Below are positions 51,932 through 60,851 of a stretch of 64,000 nt of DNA, one piece after another. The notes below the pieces were generated by a model that was not told the DNA's origin, ran no database searches, and worked only from the letters and a program-made list of their open reading frames with translations. The DNA is from Sphingomonas cavernae (GTDB lineage: Bacteria > Pseudomonadota > Alphaproteobacteria > Sphingomonadales > Sphingomonadaceae). Numbering within the stretch: position 1 is the first letter of the stretch; the number at the start of each line of letters is the position of its first letter. A program made the translations under genes and the position numbers. The stretch is taken from assembly GCF_003590775.1 (NCBI RefSeq), contig NZ_QYUM01000003.1, forward strand, positions 1,490,501-1,554,500. The letters run 5' to 3'.

Positions 51932-52378
51932 ATGCTGGATGTGCTGCCGCTCGAAGCGCACTGGATCTGGATGATCCTCGCGGCGATCCTCGGCACCGCC
52001 GAGATATTGTTGCCCGGTTTCTTCCTGATCTGGATCGGCCTGGCCGCCCTGCTGACGGGCGTGATCACGTTGCTGACGGGTATCGGCGAACCCGCGCAAT
52101 TTGCGGTTTTCGCTACGCTTTCTGTCGCCGCGGTCTATGCGGGGCGTCGCTGGTTCGCGCTCAACCCGATCGAGACGAGCGATCCGCTGCTCAATGACCG
52201 CACCGCGAGGCTGATCGGCGAAACCGTGACCGTTGTGGAGGCGATCGAGGGCGGCACAGGGCGTGTGCGCGTGGCCGACGGTGTCTGGACTGCGACCGGT
52301 GCCGATGCCCCTGTCGGCACGAGGCTGCGCGTCAAGGGCGCGACCAATGGCCGCCTGATCGTGGAACCTCTGCCGTGA
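51932..52378 (+). CDS. NfeD family membrane protein
   Basis: 148 residues, short NfeD1b type without the serine protease part. Two or three membrane helices (IWMILAAILGTAEILLPGFF, LIWIGLAALLTGVITLL), then an OB-fold domain with GRVRVADGVWTATG. The partner of the SPFH protein 12 bases upstream. Overlaps the next gene by 4 bases. Confidence 0.93.
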   Translation: MLDVLPLEAHWIWMILAAILGTAEILLPGFFLIWIGLAALLTGVITLLTGIGEPAQFAVFATLSVAAVYAGRRWFALNPIETSDPLLNDRTARLIGETVTVVEAIEGGTGRVRVADGVWTATGADAPVGTRLRVKGATNGRLIVEPLP

Positions 52379-52713
52379 TCATCCTGCGCCGCTGGACCGG
52401 CCGCATTCGAACCGCTGATCGCGAGGCCTATGTCCGCTATATCGAGGGTACGGGCGGAAGCGACTATCGCAACACGCACGGCAATCTGGGCTTTCAGATG
52501 CTGATGCGCGACCTGGGTGACGAGACGAGCGAGGTCACCACGCTGAGTTGGTGGATCTCGCTCGACGCGATCAAGGGCTTTGCGGGCGAAGACATCACCC
52601 TTGCACGCTACTATCCCGAGGATGACCGCTTTCTTCTCGATCGCCCTGAGCATGTCGAGCACCACGAGGTCATGGTGGGGCGGATGATTCTGGGCGGTTC
52701 GGCAGCGGACTGA
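52375..52713 (+). CDS. ABM-fold-like hypothetical protein
   Basis: 112 residues from GTG 52375, coupled to nfeD (GTGA). IILRRWTGRIRTADREAYVRYIEGT at the start and the YPEDDRFLLDRPEHVEHHEV ending suggest a dimeric ferredoxin-like (antibiotic biosynthesis monooxygenase-type) fold. Activity unknown. It converges with the gene at 52670 and overlaps it by 44 bases. Confidence 0.75.
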   Translation: MIILRRWTGRIRTADREAYVRYIEGTGGSDYRNTHGNLGFQMLMRDLGDETSEVTTLSWWISLDAIKGFAGEDITLARYYPEDDRFLLDRPEHVEHHEVMVGRMILGGSAAD

Positions 52714-53143
52714 GATCGGGTTCGACGAAGCCGCGCCGCGCAGCCACCGAGAACAGTCGCTCGCGGCTGTAGAAGCGAAGCGGCCAGTCGCGGCGCCCCT
52801 TTTCCGAAGACAGCAACATATTGACCGCGTCTACAAGGGGGATTTCCTGTGGATGTGCGTCCAAATGCAGCCGCACGCCAAGCACGAAGCACTGCGTGAT
52901 TGTCTCGTGATAGCCGTTGTGATCGTCGTTCACGCCCCCGACGCTCTCGTTGAAGCGCGCGATGATCGTCGGCAATGCGCGTTCGGCATCAATATCGGGT
53001 CGTTCGCGAACCAGCCAGGTGCAGGCCGCCAGATGCGCCTCATGCGTCCATTCGGGGCGCGTCAGCGTACAGGCGAGCAGCCCCTCCCCAATATGGCGGA
53101 TGACGGCATCGTTCTCGAACAGTCTTGGTAAGTGGTCAGTCAT
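52670..53143 (-). CDS. Conserved hypothetical protein
   Basis: 157 residues. It is His-rich in the first half (WTHEAHLAACTWLVRERP and DHNGYHETITQCFV) and includes RDWPLRFYSRERLFSVAARR near the end. The His/Glu pattern might bind metal, but no family can be named. Its ATG lies in the arm of a perfect hairpin (53142-53180). It follows pckA by 54 bases and may be read with it. Confidence 0.75.
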   Translation of the reverse strand: MTDHLPRLFENDAVIRHIGEGLLACTLTRPEWTHEAHLAACTWLVRERPDIDAERALPTIIARFNESVGGVNDDHNGYHETITQCFVLGVRLHLDAHPQEIPLVDAVNMLLSSEKGRRDWPLRFYSRERLFSVAARRGFVEPDLSPLPNRPESSAPP

Positions 53144-53180
53144 TTCCGGGCTCTCATTTCTTGGCTGAGAGCCCGGAAAT
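53142..53180 (-). promoter_or_regulatory. Perfect hairpin covering the start codon of the 52670 gene
   Basis: Arms of 15 bases, ATTTCCGGGCTCTCA and TGAGAGCCCGGAAAT, with a 9-base loop. On the minus strand the 3' arm ends with the ATG of the downstream gene and includes its likely Shine-Dalgarno region. It lacks a long U-run but sits 18 bases after pckA, so it may be a pckA terminator, a translation block, or both. Confidence 0.75.
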
Positions 53181-53197
53181 TTCCTCTCCGAACCCTC

Positions 53198-54802
53198 TCA
53201 GGCGGCCTTGGGCGCCGCCTGCCTTACGCCTTCATCGACATGGCTTTCGAATTCCTCGAAATTGTCGATGAATTGCTGCACCAGCTTTTGTGCGGTGGCG
53301 TCATATTCGTTCTTGTCCGCCCATGCCGAACGCGGATCGAGGATCGCGCTGTCCACGCCTTGAACCGCCACGGGTACCTGGAACCCGAAATTGGGATCGG
53401 TGCGGAATTCTGCGTCCTTCAGGCTGCCGTCGAGTGCGGCGTTGAGCAGCGCGCGCGTCGCCTTGATGGGCATGCGGCTGATCCCCGGCATCGTTGCCTT
53501 GCCACCCGTCCAGCCTGTGTTGACCAGCCAGCAATCGACGCTACCCTTTGCGATCCGCTCCTTGAGCAGGTTGCCGTAGACCGACGGGTGCCGTGGCATG
53601 AAAGGGGCGCCGAAGCAGGTCGAGAAGGTTGCCTCAGGCTCGGTGACCCCGATTTCGGTACCCGCAACGCGCGCCGTGTAGCCCGAAAGGAAGTGATACA
53701 TCGCCTGATCGGGCGTCAGCTTCGCGATCGGGGGCAGCACGCCGTAAGCATCAGCAGTCAGCATGATCACATTCTTGGGCACGGGGCCCATATTGTGCTC
53801 CGAGGCGTTCGGAATGAAGTCGATCGGATAGGAACCGCGGCTGTTCTCGGCGAGGCTGTTGTCGTCAAGGTCGAGCTCGCGCGTTTCAGGGTCGATCACG
53901 ACATTCTCGAGCACCGTCCCGAAACGCTTGGTGGTGGCATAGATTTCGGGTTCCGCTTCTGCCGAGAGACGGATCATCTTGGCGTAGCAGCCGCCTTCGA
54001 AGTTGAAGACCGCGGTGTCCGACCATCCGTGTTCGTCGTCGCCGATCAGCGTGCGGCTGGCATCGGCCGAAAGCGTCGTCTTGCCCGTGCCCGAAAGGCC
54101 GAAGAATATCGCGGTGTCGCCCTTGGGGCCAATATTGGCCGAGCAGTGCATCGGCATGATGCCCTCAACGGGCAGCTTGTAGTTGAGGATGCCGAAAACC
54201 GACTTCTTCATCTCGCCCGCATAGGCGGTGCCGCCGATCAGGATCAGCTTCTCGGTGAAATTGACCGCGATCACGGTTTCCGAACGGGTGCCATGGCGTT
54301 CCGGATCTGCGCGGAAGCTCGGCAGATCAATGATCGTAAACTCGGGAGCGAAATCCGCGAGCTCGCTTGCCTCGGGACGCACGAGCAACGTGCGAATGAA
54401 CAGGTTGTGCCACGCGAACTCGTTGATCACGCGAACCTTCACGCGGTGCTCGGGCTGCGATCCGCCGAACAGATCCTGGACGAACAGCGTTTCCTTTTCG
54501 GCCACGGCTTTGAGGAAATCGGCCTTCAGCGCCGCAAAATGCGCCGGCGTCATCCCGACATTGGTTTTGCCCCACCAGACGGTGTTTTCGGTTTCAGCGT
54601 CGCGGACGATGAATTTGTCCTTGGCCGAACGGCCGGTATGCTTGCCCGTGGCAACGACCAGCGGGCCATCCTTGGCGAGAACGCCCTCGCCACGATTGAG
54701 CGCAAATTCGACGAGCGGCGCAGTACCGAGGTTCCAGTGCAGTTCGGCACCCGTTTCGATCCCCTGCTGTGCGAGCGTGAATTTGGGTGCGCGATCGGCC
54801 AC
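53198..54802 (-). CDS. pckA: Phosphoenolpyruvate carboxykinase (ATP)
   Basis: 534 residues from GTG 54802, chosen because AGGAG lies eight bases upstream and [15 protein letters not shown] is a normal beginning. Substrate and nucleotide sites: [16 protein letters not shown], Walker-type [22 protein letters not shown] and [14 protein letters not shown]. It turns oxaloacetate to PEP in gluconeogenesis. It is divergent from chvI, a linkage seen in many alphaproteobacteria, where ChvI-type regulators affect pckA. Confidence 0.97.
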   Translation of the reverse strand: MADRAPKFTLAQQGIETGAELHWNLGTAPLVEFALNRGEGVLAKDGPLVVATGKHTGRSAKDKFIVRDAETENTVWWGKTNVGMTPAHFAALKADFLKAVAEKETLFVQDLFGGSQPEHRVKVRVINEFAWHNLFIRTLLVRPEASELADFAPEFTIIDLPSFRADPERHGTRSETVIAVNFTEKLILIGGTAYAGEMKKSVFGILNYKLPVEGIMPMHCSANIGPKGDTAIFFGLSGTGKTTLSADASRTLIGDDEHGWSDTAVFNFEGGCYAKMIRLSAEAEPEIYATTKRFGTVLENVVIDPETRELDLDDNSLAENSRGSYPIDFIPNASEHNMGPVPKNVIMLTADAYGVLPPIAKLTPDQAMYHFLSGYTARVAGTEIGVTEPEATFSTCFGAPFMPRHPSVYGNLLKERIAKGSVDCWLVNTGWTGGKATMPGISRMPIKATRALLNAALDGSLKDAEFRTDPNFGFQVPVAVQGVDSAILDPRSAWADKNEYDATAQKLVQQFIDNFEEFESHVDEGVRQAAPKAA

Positions 54803-54980
54803 CTTGTGTCTCCTGAATACCGAACTGATGCGACGCAGCGCCGGGCGCGCGCGCCTTGAACTCTTCTCGGCGCATATCGCAGCAGCGTCCCAGCGCAACA
54901 AGACAACGCTATCAGGGGGATTTGCCCCGGCTCGCATGTTGTTTTAGAGCGGCAAAGGGCAAACGGAGCACCATCATCAT

Positions 54981-55685
54981 ATGTCTGCAACCATCGCGCT
55001 CGTTGATGATGACCGCAACATCCTGACCTCGGTGTCGATCGCACTCCAGGCCGAAGGCTTTGTGACGCGGCTTTACACCGATGGAGAGAACGCGCTGAAG
55101 GCGTTGACCGAAAATCCGCCCGACCTGGCGGTTTTCGACATCAAGATGCCGCGCATGGACGGTCTCGAGCTGTTGCGAAGGTTGCGCGAGAAAAGCAATC
55201 TGCCCGTTATCTTTCTGACATCGAAGGATGACGAGCTCGACGAGGCATTGGGCCTTGCGATGGGTGCTGACGATTACATTTCAAAGCCCTTCTCACAGCG
55301 GTTGCTGATCGCGCGCATCCGCGCGATCCTCAGACGCGCCGAACTGGCCGCGCAACCCGCTGGCGAGGAAGAAGAAGAGGTCGAATTGCTGGTGCGCGGT
55401 CGCCTTGAAATGGATCCTGCGCGCCATCGCGTGATGTGGGGCGGCAATGAGGTAACGCTGACCGTTACCGAATTCCTGATCCTCGAATCGCTTGCGCGCA
55501 GGCCAGGTGTGGTCAAGTCGCGCGATCAGCTCATGGACGCGGCCTATCAGGAGGACATGTATGTCGACGACCGCACCATCGACAGCCATATCAAGCGCCT
55601 CCGCCGCAAGTTCCGCCAGGTCGATGACCAGTTCGATGCGATCGACACCCTTTACGGCCGAGGCTACCGTTTCACCGAAGAATGA
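54981..55685 (+). CDS. chvI: Response regulator ChvI
   Basis: 234 residues. Receiver domain with Asp53 in [13 protein letters not shown] and Lys in YISKPFSQR; OmpR/PhoB winged helix in the C-terminal half ([19 protein letters not shown], then [14 protein letters not shown]). It controls envelope, acid and metabolic genes together with ChvG. A run of Glu (EEEEEV) links the domains. Confidence 0.95.
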   Translation: MSATIALVDDDRNILTSVSIALQAEGFVTRLYTDGENALKALTENPPDLAVFDIKMPRMDGLELLRRLREKSNLPVIFLTSKDDELDEALGLAMGADDYISKPFSQRLLIARIRAILRRAELAAQPAGEEEEEVELLVRGRLEMDPARHRVMWGGNEVTLTVTEFLILESLARRPGVVKSRDQLMDAAYQEDMYVDDRTIDSHIKRLRRKFRQVDDQFDAIDTLYGRGYRFTEE

Positions 55686-57228
55686 CGAAAGCGACCTTTC
55701 GCTCCGCTGGTCGGGGCGACTGTCGCTCACGCCCCGCATACTTGCGGTCAACATCTTTGCGCTCGCTCTGCTTGCAGGTGGCTTCTTCTATCTCGACAGT
55801 TATCGCGCGCGCCTCGTCGATGAACGCAGCCTGCAGGCGGTGCGAGAAATTGAACTGATGGCCAGGGCGATAGGAATCGCCGCGCCCGATGCCCGTGATC
55901 CGCTGATCCTGGCCTTTGCCGAGGAAAGCAACGGGCGCCTGCGCCTCTATGCACCTAGTGGTGCGCGCGTCGCGGATAGCTGGCAGCTTGGCCCGCCCAA
56001 TTATTCCCTGCGCGATCCCGCGAGCGAACCGTGGCAGCGTCACGTCGCGCGCTTTCTCGATCGCCTGATCGACCGGGTCGTCTGGGCCGATCGGCTCGAG
56101 CGCTTTGCCGAGCCGCGCGTCGACAACGCCGCTGCCTGGCCCGAGATCGTCGCGACACGCGCCGAGCATCGCCCGACAACCCGGCTGCGCTACGCCCCCG
56201 ACCGCACTCCGATGCTATCTGCGGCGATCGCTCTTCCAAAAAACGGCGGCTGGCTGCTGTTGACCGAGAATACGCGCGACATAACGCGGATCGTTCGCGC
56301 CGAGCGCTTTCGATTGGGCCTGGTGATCGCTGCGGTTGCGCTGGTCTCCATTCTGCTGTCGCTCTTTCTCGCGCGCACCATTGTTCGACCGCTGCGCCGA
56401 CTCGCGCGCGCCGCGGTGCGCGTCCGCCTCGGCCGCGCACGCGATGTCGAGGTGCCCCGACTTCCCGAGCGTCGCGACGAGATCGGGATGCTGGCGCGCG
56501 CGCTGGCCGATATGAGCCATGCGCTCAATGTGCGGATCGACGCGATCGAACATTTTGCGGCGGACGTGACGCATGAACTCAAAAACCCCCTCGCTTCGCT
56601 TCGATCGGCCGTCGAAAGCCTGCAAGCGGTAAAGGAGCCCGCGCTTCAAGCGCAATTGCTCGACATTGTCCGCGATGACGTGTTGCGGCTCGACCGGCTG
56701 ATCACCGATGTAGCGGACGCTTCGAGGCTCGATGCGCAACTGTCGCGCGCTGCATTTGAGCCCGTCGATCTCGGCCCCATGATCGAGCACCTCCTCAAAT
56801 CGCGTGAACAGCGGGGCACTGACCGTGACGTCCACATCGCGTTCGCCCGGCCGCGCAAAGGCACCGCTGTGGTCCCGGGCGATGCGTCGAAGCTTGTGCG
56901 TGTTGTGGAGAACCTGCTCGACAACGCGGTTTCCTTTTCTCCCGCGGGCGGACTGGTGCGCATTGATGCCACGCGTGATGGCGACGCGATCCTGCTTGCG
57001 GTCGAGGATGAAGGACCGGGCGTGCCATCCGACATGCGCGATGCGATCTTCCGACGTTTTCACAGCGACCGTCCCGAAAGCGACGGTTTTGGGCGACATT
57101 CCGGGCTCGGTCTCGCCATAGCCAAGACCATCGTCGAGGGGCATAGTGGCACGATCACGGTTCATGACCGGCCCGATTCGCACCGGGGGGCGCGTTTCGT
57201 GGTCACTCTTCCAGTCGCGGAGCTCTAA
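55636..57228 (+). CDS. chvG: Membrane sensor histidine kinase ChvG
   Basis: About 530 residues if ATG 55636 is used; ATG 55624 is equally possible, and there is no Met between these and the first membrane helix. Either start lies inside chvI (about 50-60 bases overlap). TM1 [19 protein letters not shown], periplasmic domain of about 190 residues, TM2 [24 protein letters not shown]-box [19 protein letters not shown]-box [13 protein letters not shown] boxes DEGPGVP and HSGLGLAIA. It phosphorylates ChvI. Confidence 0.92.
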   Translation: MRSTPFTAEATVSPKNDESDLSLRWSGRLSLTPRILAVNIFALALLAGGFFYLDSYRARLVDERSLQAVREIELMARAIGIAAPDARDPLILAFAEESNGRLRLYAPSGARVADSWQLGPPNYSLRDPASEPWQRHVARFLDRLIDRVVWADRLERFAEPRVDNAAAWPEIVATRAEHRPTTRLRYAPDRTPMLSAAIALPKNGGWLLLTENTRDITRIVRAERFRLGLVIAAVALVSILLSLFLARTIVRPLRRLARAAVRVRLGRARDVEVPRLPERRDEIGMLARALADMSHALNVRIDAIEHFAADVTHELKNPLASLRSAVESLQAVKEPALQAQLLDIVRDDVLRLDRLITDVADASRLDAQLSRAAFEPVDLGPMIEHLLKSREQRGTDRDVHIAFARPRKGTAVVPGDASKLVRVVENLLDNAVSFSPAGGLVRIDATRDGDAILLAVEDEGPGVPSDMRDAIFRRFHSDRPESDGFGRHSGLGLAIAKTIVEGHSGTITVHDRPDSHRGARFVVTLPVAEL

Positions 57229-57231
57229 CCC

Positions 57232-57672
57232 ATGGCGTCGCTGTCATCCGAAATGCTGCACGCGTCCACCGTCGAGATCGGCGGGCGCGCGGTGCTGATC
57301 GAGGGACTTTCGGGCTCGGGCAAGTCCGATCTGGCGCTCAGGCTGATCGACCGCGGGGCGCGGTTGATCAGCGACGACTATACGCTGGTCAAGCGCGAAA
57401 AAGGTGGATTGCTGGCCACCGCTGCGCCCAATATCGCGGGCAAGATCGAGGTGCGCGGACTCGGGATCATCGAATTGGGCAATGTCGAGGATGTGCCCGT
57501 CGGGCTCATCGTGACGCTTGGAGAGCCGGTCGCAAGAATCCCCGGCGCCGAAATGACGCGCAAGATCGCCGGGGTCGCGGTGCCGGTCGTGGCGCTCAAC
57601 GGTCTCGAAGCATCGGCCCCGGTCAAGGTCGAGCTCGCGCTGCGCCAGATCGGGATGCCGGCTTCGGCATGA
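57232..57672 (+). CDS. hprK: HPr kinase/phosphorylase, catalytic domain only
   Basis: 146 residues; only the C-terminal kinase domain of full HprK is present, as is usual in alphaproteobacteria. Walker A GLSGSGKSDLAL, then SDDYTLV and IEVRGLGIIELG, the K/P loop hallmark. It should phosphorylate and dephosphorylate a Ser of HPr (Ser48 in the protein at 59018). It lies 3 bases after chvG and overlaps rapZ by 4. Confidence 0.94.
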   Translation: MASLSSEMLHASTVEIGGRAVLIEGLSGSGKSDLALRLIDRGARLISDDYTLVKREKGGLLATAAPNIAGKIEVRGLGIIELGNVEDVPVGLIVTLGEPVARIPGAEMTRKIAGVAVPVVALNGLEASAPVKVELALRQIGMPASA

Positions 57673-58595
57673 GCGACGACGCGCGCCCCAAACGAATTCT
57701 CCTTGTCACCGGCATGTCCGGCGCGGGCAAATCCGTTGCGATGAATTGCCTTGAGGACATGGGCTGGGAAGCCGTCGAGAACCTGCCGCTGGGCTTGCTC
57801 GACCGCCTGCTTGCAACGCCTCAGGCGCTGGGGGCCACCGACAGTGATCGGCCGCTTGCGCTTGGCATTGACAGCCGCACGCGCGGTTTCGACGCCGACC
57901 GCATCATCATGCGCATCAAGCAGTTGCGCGAAATTCATGGCCATGTGGTCGAGACGTTGTTCCTCGATTGCAGTGGTTCCGAGCTCCAGCGGCGCTTTTC
58001 GGAAACGCGTCGGCGCCACCCGATGGCGCAGGACCGGCCCGTTTCCGACGGGATCGCGCGCGAGCGTGAGTTGATGGCGCCCCTGAGACACTGGGCCGAG
58101 CATGTCATCGACACCACCGAAACCAGTTCCAACGAGCTGCAGCAACGGATCCGGGCGCGTTTCGGCGGCGCGATGGGCGAAGAGCCGACGCTGACCGTTA
58201 TGTCCTTCGGCTATGCCCGCGGTGTGCCCCGCAGCGCTGACCTCGTCTTCGACATGCGCTTCCTGCGCAACCCCCATTGGGTGGAGGATTTGCGGCCGTT
58301 GAGCGGGCTCGACGAACCTGTTGGCGCCTATGTGGCGCAGGACCCGGCCTATGATCAGGCGCTCCGCCAGATCGAATCGCTGCTGTTGCTGCTGCTTCCG
58401 CGATACCGCCATGAAGGCAAATCCTATCTGACCATCGCTTTCGGCTGTACCGGCGGGAGACACCGCTCGGTCCATGTCGCCGAACGTGTGGCGGCACGGT
58501 TGCGCTATGAAGGATTTTCGCCCACGGTCGCCCACCGCGATCTGGCCTCGACTCCATCCGATGCGATGGAGGGAGGTCCGGACAATGGGTCGTAA
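57669..58595 (+). CDS. rapZ: RNase adaptor RapZ (YvcJ-like nucleotide-binding protein)
   Basis: 308 residues. Walker A GMSGAGKS at 15-22, LFLDCSGSELQRRFSETRRRHP in the middle, and the C-terminal ligand domain with FDMRFLRNPHW and IAFGCTGGRHRSV, the strongest family signature. In E. coli it brings small RNA GlmZ to RNase E and so sets GlmS; the alphaproteobacterial role is less clear. Coupled to hprK. Confidence 0.96.
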   Translation: MSDDARPKRILLVTGMSGAGKSVAMNCLEDMGWEAVENLPLGLLDRLLATPQALGATDSDRPLALGIDSRTRGFDADRIIMRIKQLREIHGHVVETLFLDCSGSELQRRFSETRRRHPMAQDRPVSDGIARERELMAPLRHWAEHVIDTTETSSNELQQRIRARFGGAMGEEPTLTVMSFGYARGVPRSADLVFDMRFLRNPHWVEDLRPLSGLDEPVGAYVAQDPAYDQALRQIESLLLLLLPRYRHEGKSYLTIAFGCTGGRHRSVHVAERVAARLRYEGFSPTVAHRDLASTPSDAMEGGPDNGS

Positions 58596-58616
58596 GACAA
58601 GGATACGGGACGTTTC

Positions 58617-59021
58617 ATGATCGGTTTGGTGTTGGTTACCCATGGCCTTCTGGCGAAGGAATTCGTGGTGGCCATGGAGCATGTGGTCGGACCGCAAGAC
58701 GCCATCGCGCCGATATGCATCGGGCCCGATGACGACATGGACCTGCGCCGGCAGGACATCGCCGACGCCATCGCCAATGTCGACAGCGGCAAGGGCGTGA
58801 TCCTGCTCACCGACCTCTTTGGAGGAACGCCTTCCAACCTCGCGATTTCATTGATGAAACCGGGTCATATTGAAGTGATCGCCGGTATCAACCTGCCCAT
58901 GCTTATCCGGCTTGAGGGCGCGCGCCGCACGATGAACGTCAAGGATGCAGTCGCCGCCGCGCGCGAGGCGGGCCGCAAATATATCAGCGTCGCATCCGAG
59001 GTTCTGGGGGAATCGGTTTGA
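58617..59021 (+). CDS. PTS system mannose-type EIIA component
   Basis: 134 residues. The phospho-acceptor is His9 in LVLVTHGLLAKE; LLTDLFGGTPSNLA is the conserved loop. No EIIB, EIIC or EIID part is present nearby, so it probably acts in regulation rather than sugar uptake. Overlaps the HPr gene by 4 bases. Confidence 0.95.
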   Translation: MIGLVLVTHGLLAKEFVVAMEHVVGPQDAIAPICIGPDDDMDLRRQDIADAIANVDSGKGVILLTDLFGGTPSNLAISLMKPGHIEVIAGINLPMLIRLEGARRTMNVKDAVAAAREAGRKYISVASEVLGESV

Positions 59022-59290
59022 ACGGGGTCTCGCGGACGGTCCAGATCACCAATCGGCGCGGCCTGCACGCGCGCGCCAGCGCCAAGTTCGTCACGCTCGC
59101 GGCGCAGCAGGGTGCGATGATCGAGGTCGAGAAGGACGGCTCCAGGGTAACCGGCACATCGATCATGGGGCTGATGATGCTGGGCGCGGCGATGGGCGAT
59201 CATGTGACGATCAGCGCGCGCGGCGACGGCGCCGATCAGGCAGTCGCCTTGCTTGCGGAGCTCGTCGAGGCCAAATTCGGCGAGGAATGA
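59018..59290 (+). CDS. HPr family phosphocarrier protein
   Basis: 90 residues from TTG 59018, overlapping the EIIA stop (TTGA), with GGGGGA a few bases upstream. His17 in NRRGLHARAS is the PEP-dependent site; Ser48 in TSIMGLMMLG is the site for HprK. A carrier between EI (not in this window) and EIIA proteins. It ends 4 bases before the methyltransferase start. Confidence 0.95.
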   Translation: MNGVSRTVQITNRRGLHARASAKFVTLAAQQGAMIEVEKDGSRVTGTSIMGLMMLGAAMGDHVTISARGDGADQAVALLAELVEAKFGEE

Positions 59291-59294
59291 GCGC

Positions 59295-60098
59295 GTGCCG
59301 CGCGAAATCACAGGCTTTTCCAATCCGCTGATCAAGCGCGTCCGGAGTCTTCGCGACAAGAAGCACCGCAGGCGCGAGGGGCTGTTCCTGGCTGAGGGGC
59401 TGCGCATCCTTGCGGAGGCCGAAGAAGCAGGCTTTCTGCCCGAAATGCTGTTCTACGCACGCGAATCGGCCGAACATCCGATCGTTCGACGCCTCGTGCG
59501 GGCGACCGAGGCGGCCGGTGGCGACGTCATCGAGACGATTCCCGATATTCTCCACAAACTGTCGGGCAAGGAAAACCCGCAGACCGTGATCGGGGTCTAT
59601 CCCGAACGGATCGTTCCCCTGAGCGCCCTCGATCGCAGTTCTGCGGATATCTGGATCGTCGCGCAATCGCTGCGCGATCCCGGCAACCTCGGAACGATCC
59701 TGCGCACGGGGGACGCCGTCGGCGCGGGCGGGCTCATACTGATTGACGACTGTGTCGACCCGTTTTCGGTCGAGGCCGTGCGCGCAAGCATGGGTGCACT
59801 GTTCACCCAAACCATCGCGACCGCGCGCTGGGATGAATTCGTCTCCTGGCTGCGCGCGGGTCCGGGGCAGCTCATCGGCACTAGCCTCAATACCGATCAG
59901 GACTACCAGATGCCGACCTACCAGAGACCGTGCTTTCTGCTGGTTGGCAATGAATCCCAAGGTCTTCCGACAACATACGAGAAAGACTGCGATATCCTTG
60001 TAAAAATTCCGATGCTGGGCAAGGCGGACAGTCTCAACGCCGCGGTCGCGACCGCGGTGATGGCCTATGAATTGCTCAACCAGAGACGCGCCCGGTAA
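59295..60098 (+). CDS. TrmH/SpoU family RNA 2'-O-methyltransferase
   Basis: 267 residues from GTG 59295 (GAGGAA upstream). N-terminal substrate-binding part (ITGFSNPLIKRVRSLRDKKH), then the SPOUT domain with DIWIVAQSLRDPGNLGTILRTGDA, LVGNESQGLP and KIPMLGKADSLNAAVATAV, the knotted SAM site. Methylates a ribose in rRNA or tRNA; target not assignable. Probably the last gene of the chvI-led run. Confidence 0.93.
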   Translation: MPREITGFSNPLIKRVRSLRDKKHRRREGLFLAEGLRILAEAEEAGFLPEMLFYARESAEHPIVRRLVRATEAAGGDVIETIPDILHKLSGKENPQTVIGVYPERIVPLSALDRSSADIWIVAQSLRDPGNLGTILRTGDAVGAGGLILIDDCVDPFSVEAVRASMGALFTQTIATARWDEFVSWLRAGPGQLIGTSLNTDQDYQMPTYQRPCFLLVGNESQGLPTTYEKDCDILVKIPMLGKADSLNAAVATAVMAYELLNQRRAR

Positions 60099-60131
60099 GG
60101 AACCATCGCCAGGTTTCGTTGTTGAAGCGAC

Positions 60132-60845
60132 ATGAAAACCGCGCTTCCTGTCGCAGCTCTGCTGCTCGCCGCCTGCTCCCCCACCCCGCCTGCGGGTGAT
60201 GCGCCCCCGCCTGTGGTCGGAAACTATCGCGCGATTGGCACGGAGCCGGGCTGGACGGTGACGATCACGCCGGGACAGATCGAATATCTGGGCAATTATG
60301 GCGAAACGACGATCGTGACCCCACGCCCCGAGCCACGCGCGACCTTCAATGGCCATCGCTACGAGGCCAAGACCGAGGCTCACTCGCTCGTTGTCGACAT
60401 CACGCACGGCCAGTGCAGCGACGGGATGAGCGACCGGACGTATCCTGATACGGTGATGGTCATCGCGGACGGCAAGACCGTGAAGGGTTGCGGTGGTCCG
60501 GCGGTGCCGCCCGCGAAGCTTGCGGGGACCAGTTGGACGATCATCAGCATCGGCGGCACAGCCGCTGCGGGCGACAGGCCTGGCACTCTCGCCTTCTCTG
60601 AGGACCGCCTGAGCGGCAGCAGTGGCTGCAACCGGTTTTCGAGCCCCTATGCGCAGACGGGCGACCGGCTCAGTATCTCGGCCGTGACGTCGACCAAAAT
60701 GGCGTGTCCCGGTCCCGCGATGGAGCAGGAGAGCAAGCTTTTCGAGATTTTCGCCAGTGAGGTCAGGGTCAGCTTCCGTGACGGCGATACGCTCGTGATC
60801 ACGGGAGGCAATGGCGGACAGGTCGTGCTGAAGCGCGCAATCTGA
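60132..60845 (+). CDS. META-domain lipoprotein (HslJ-like)
   Basis: 237 residues. Signal LPVAALLLAACS with lipobox LAAC. Residues about 28-115 form a first domain (NYRAIGTEPGWTVTITPGQI), of the COG3650 type; from about 125 comes the META/HslJ domain (LAGTSWTIISIGG and SGSSGCNRFSSPY, MACPGPAMEQE). HslJ-like proteins are tied to stress resistance; biochemical role open. It converges with rmuC, 6 bases apart. Confidence 0.9.
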   Translation: MKTALPVAALLLAACSPTPPAGDAPPPVVGNYRAIGTEPGWTVTITPGQIEYLGNYGETTIVTPRPEPRATFNGHRYEAKTEAHSLVVDITHGQCSDGMSDRTYPDTVMVIADGKTVKGCGGPAVPPAKLAGTSWTIISIGGTAAAGDRPGTLAFSEDRLSGSSGCNRFSSPYAQTGDRLSISAVTSTKMACPGPAMEQESKLFEIFASEVRVSFRDGDTLVITGGNGGQVVLKRAI

Positions 60846-60851
60846 CCGGCG

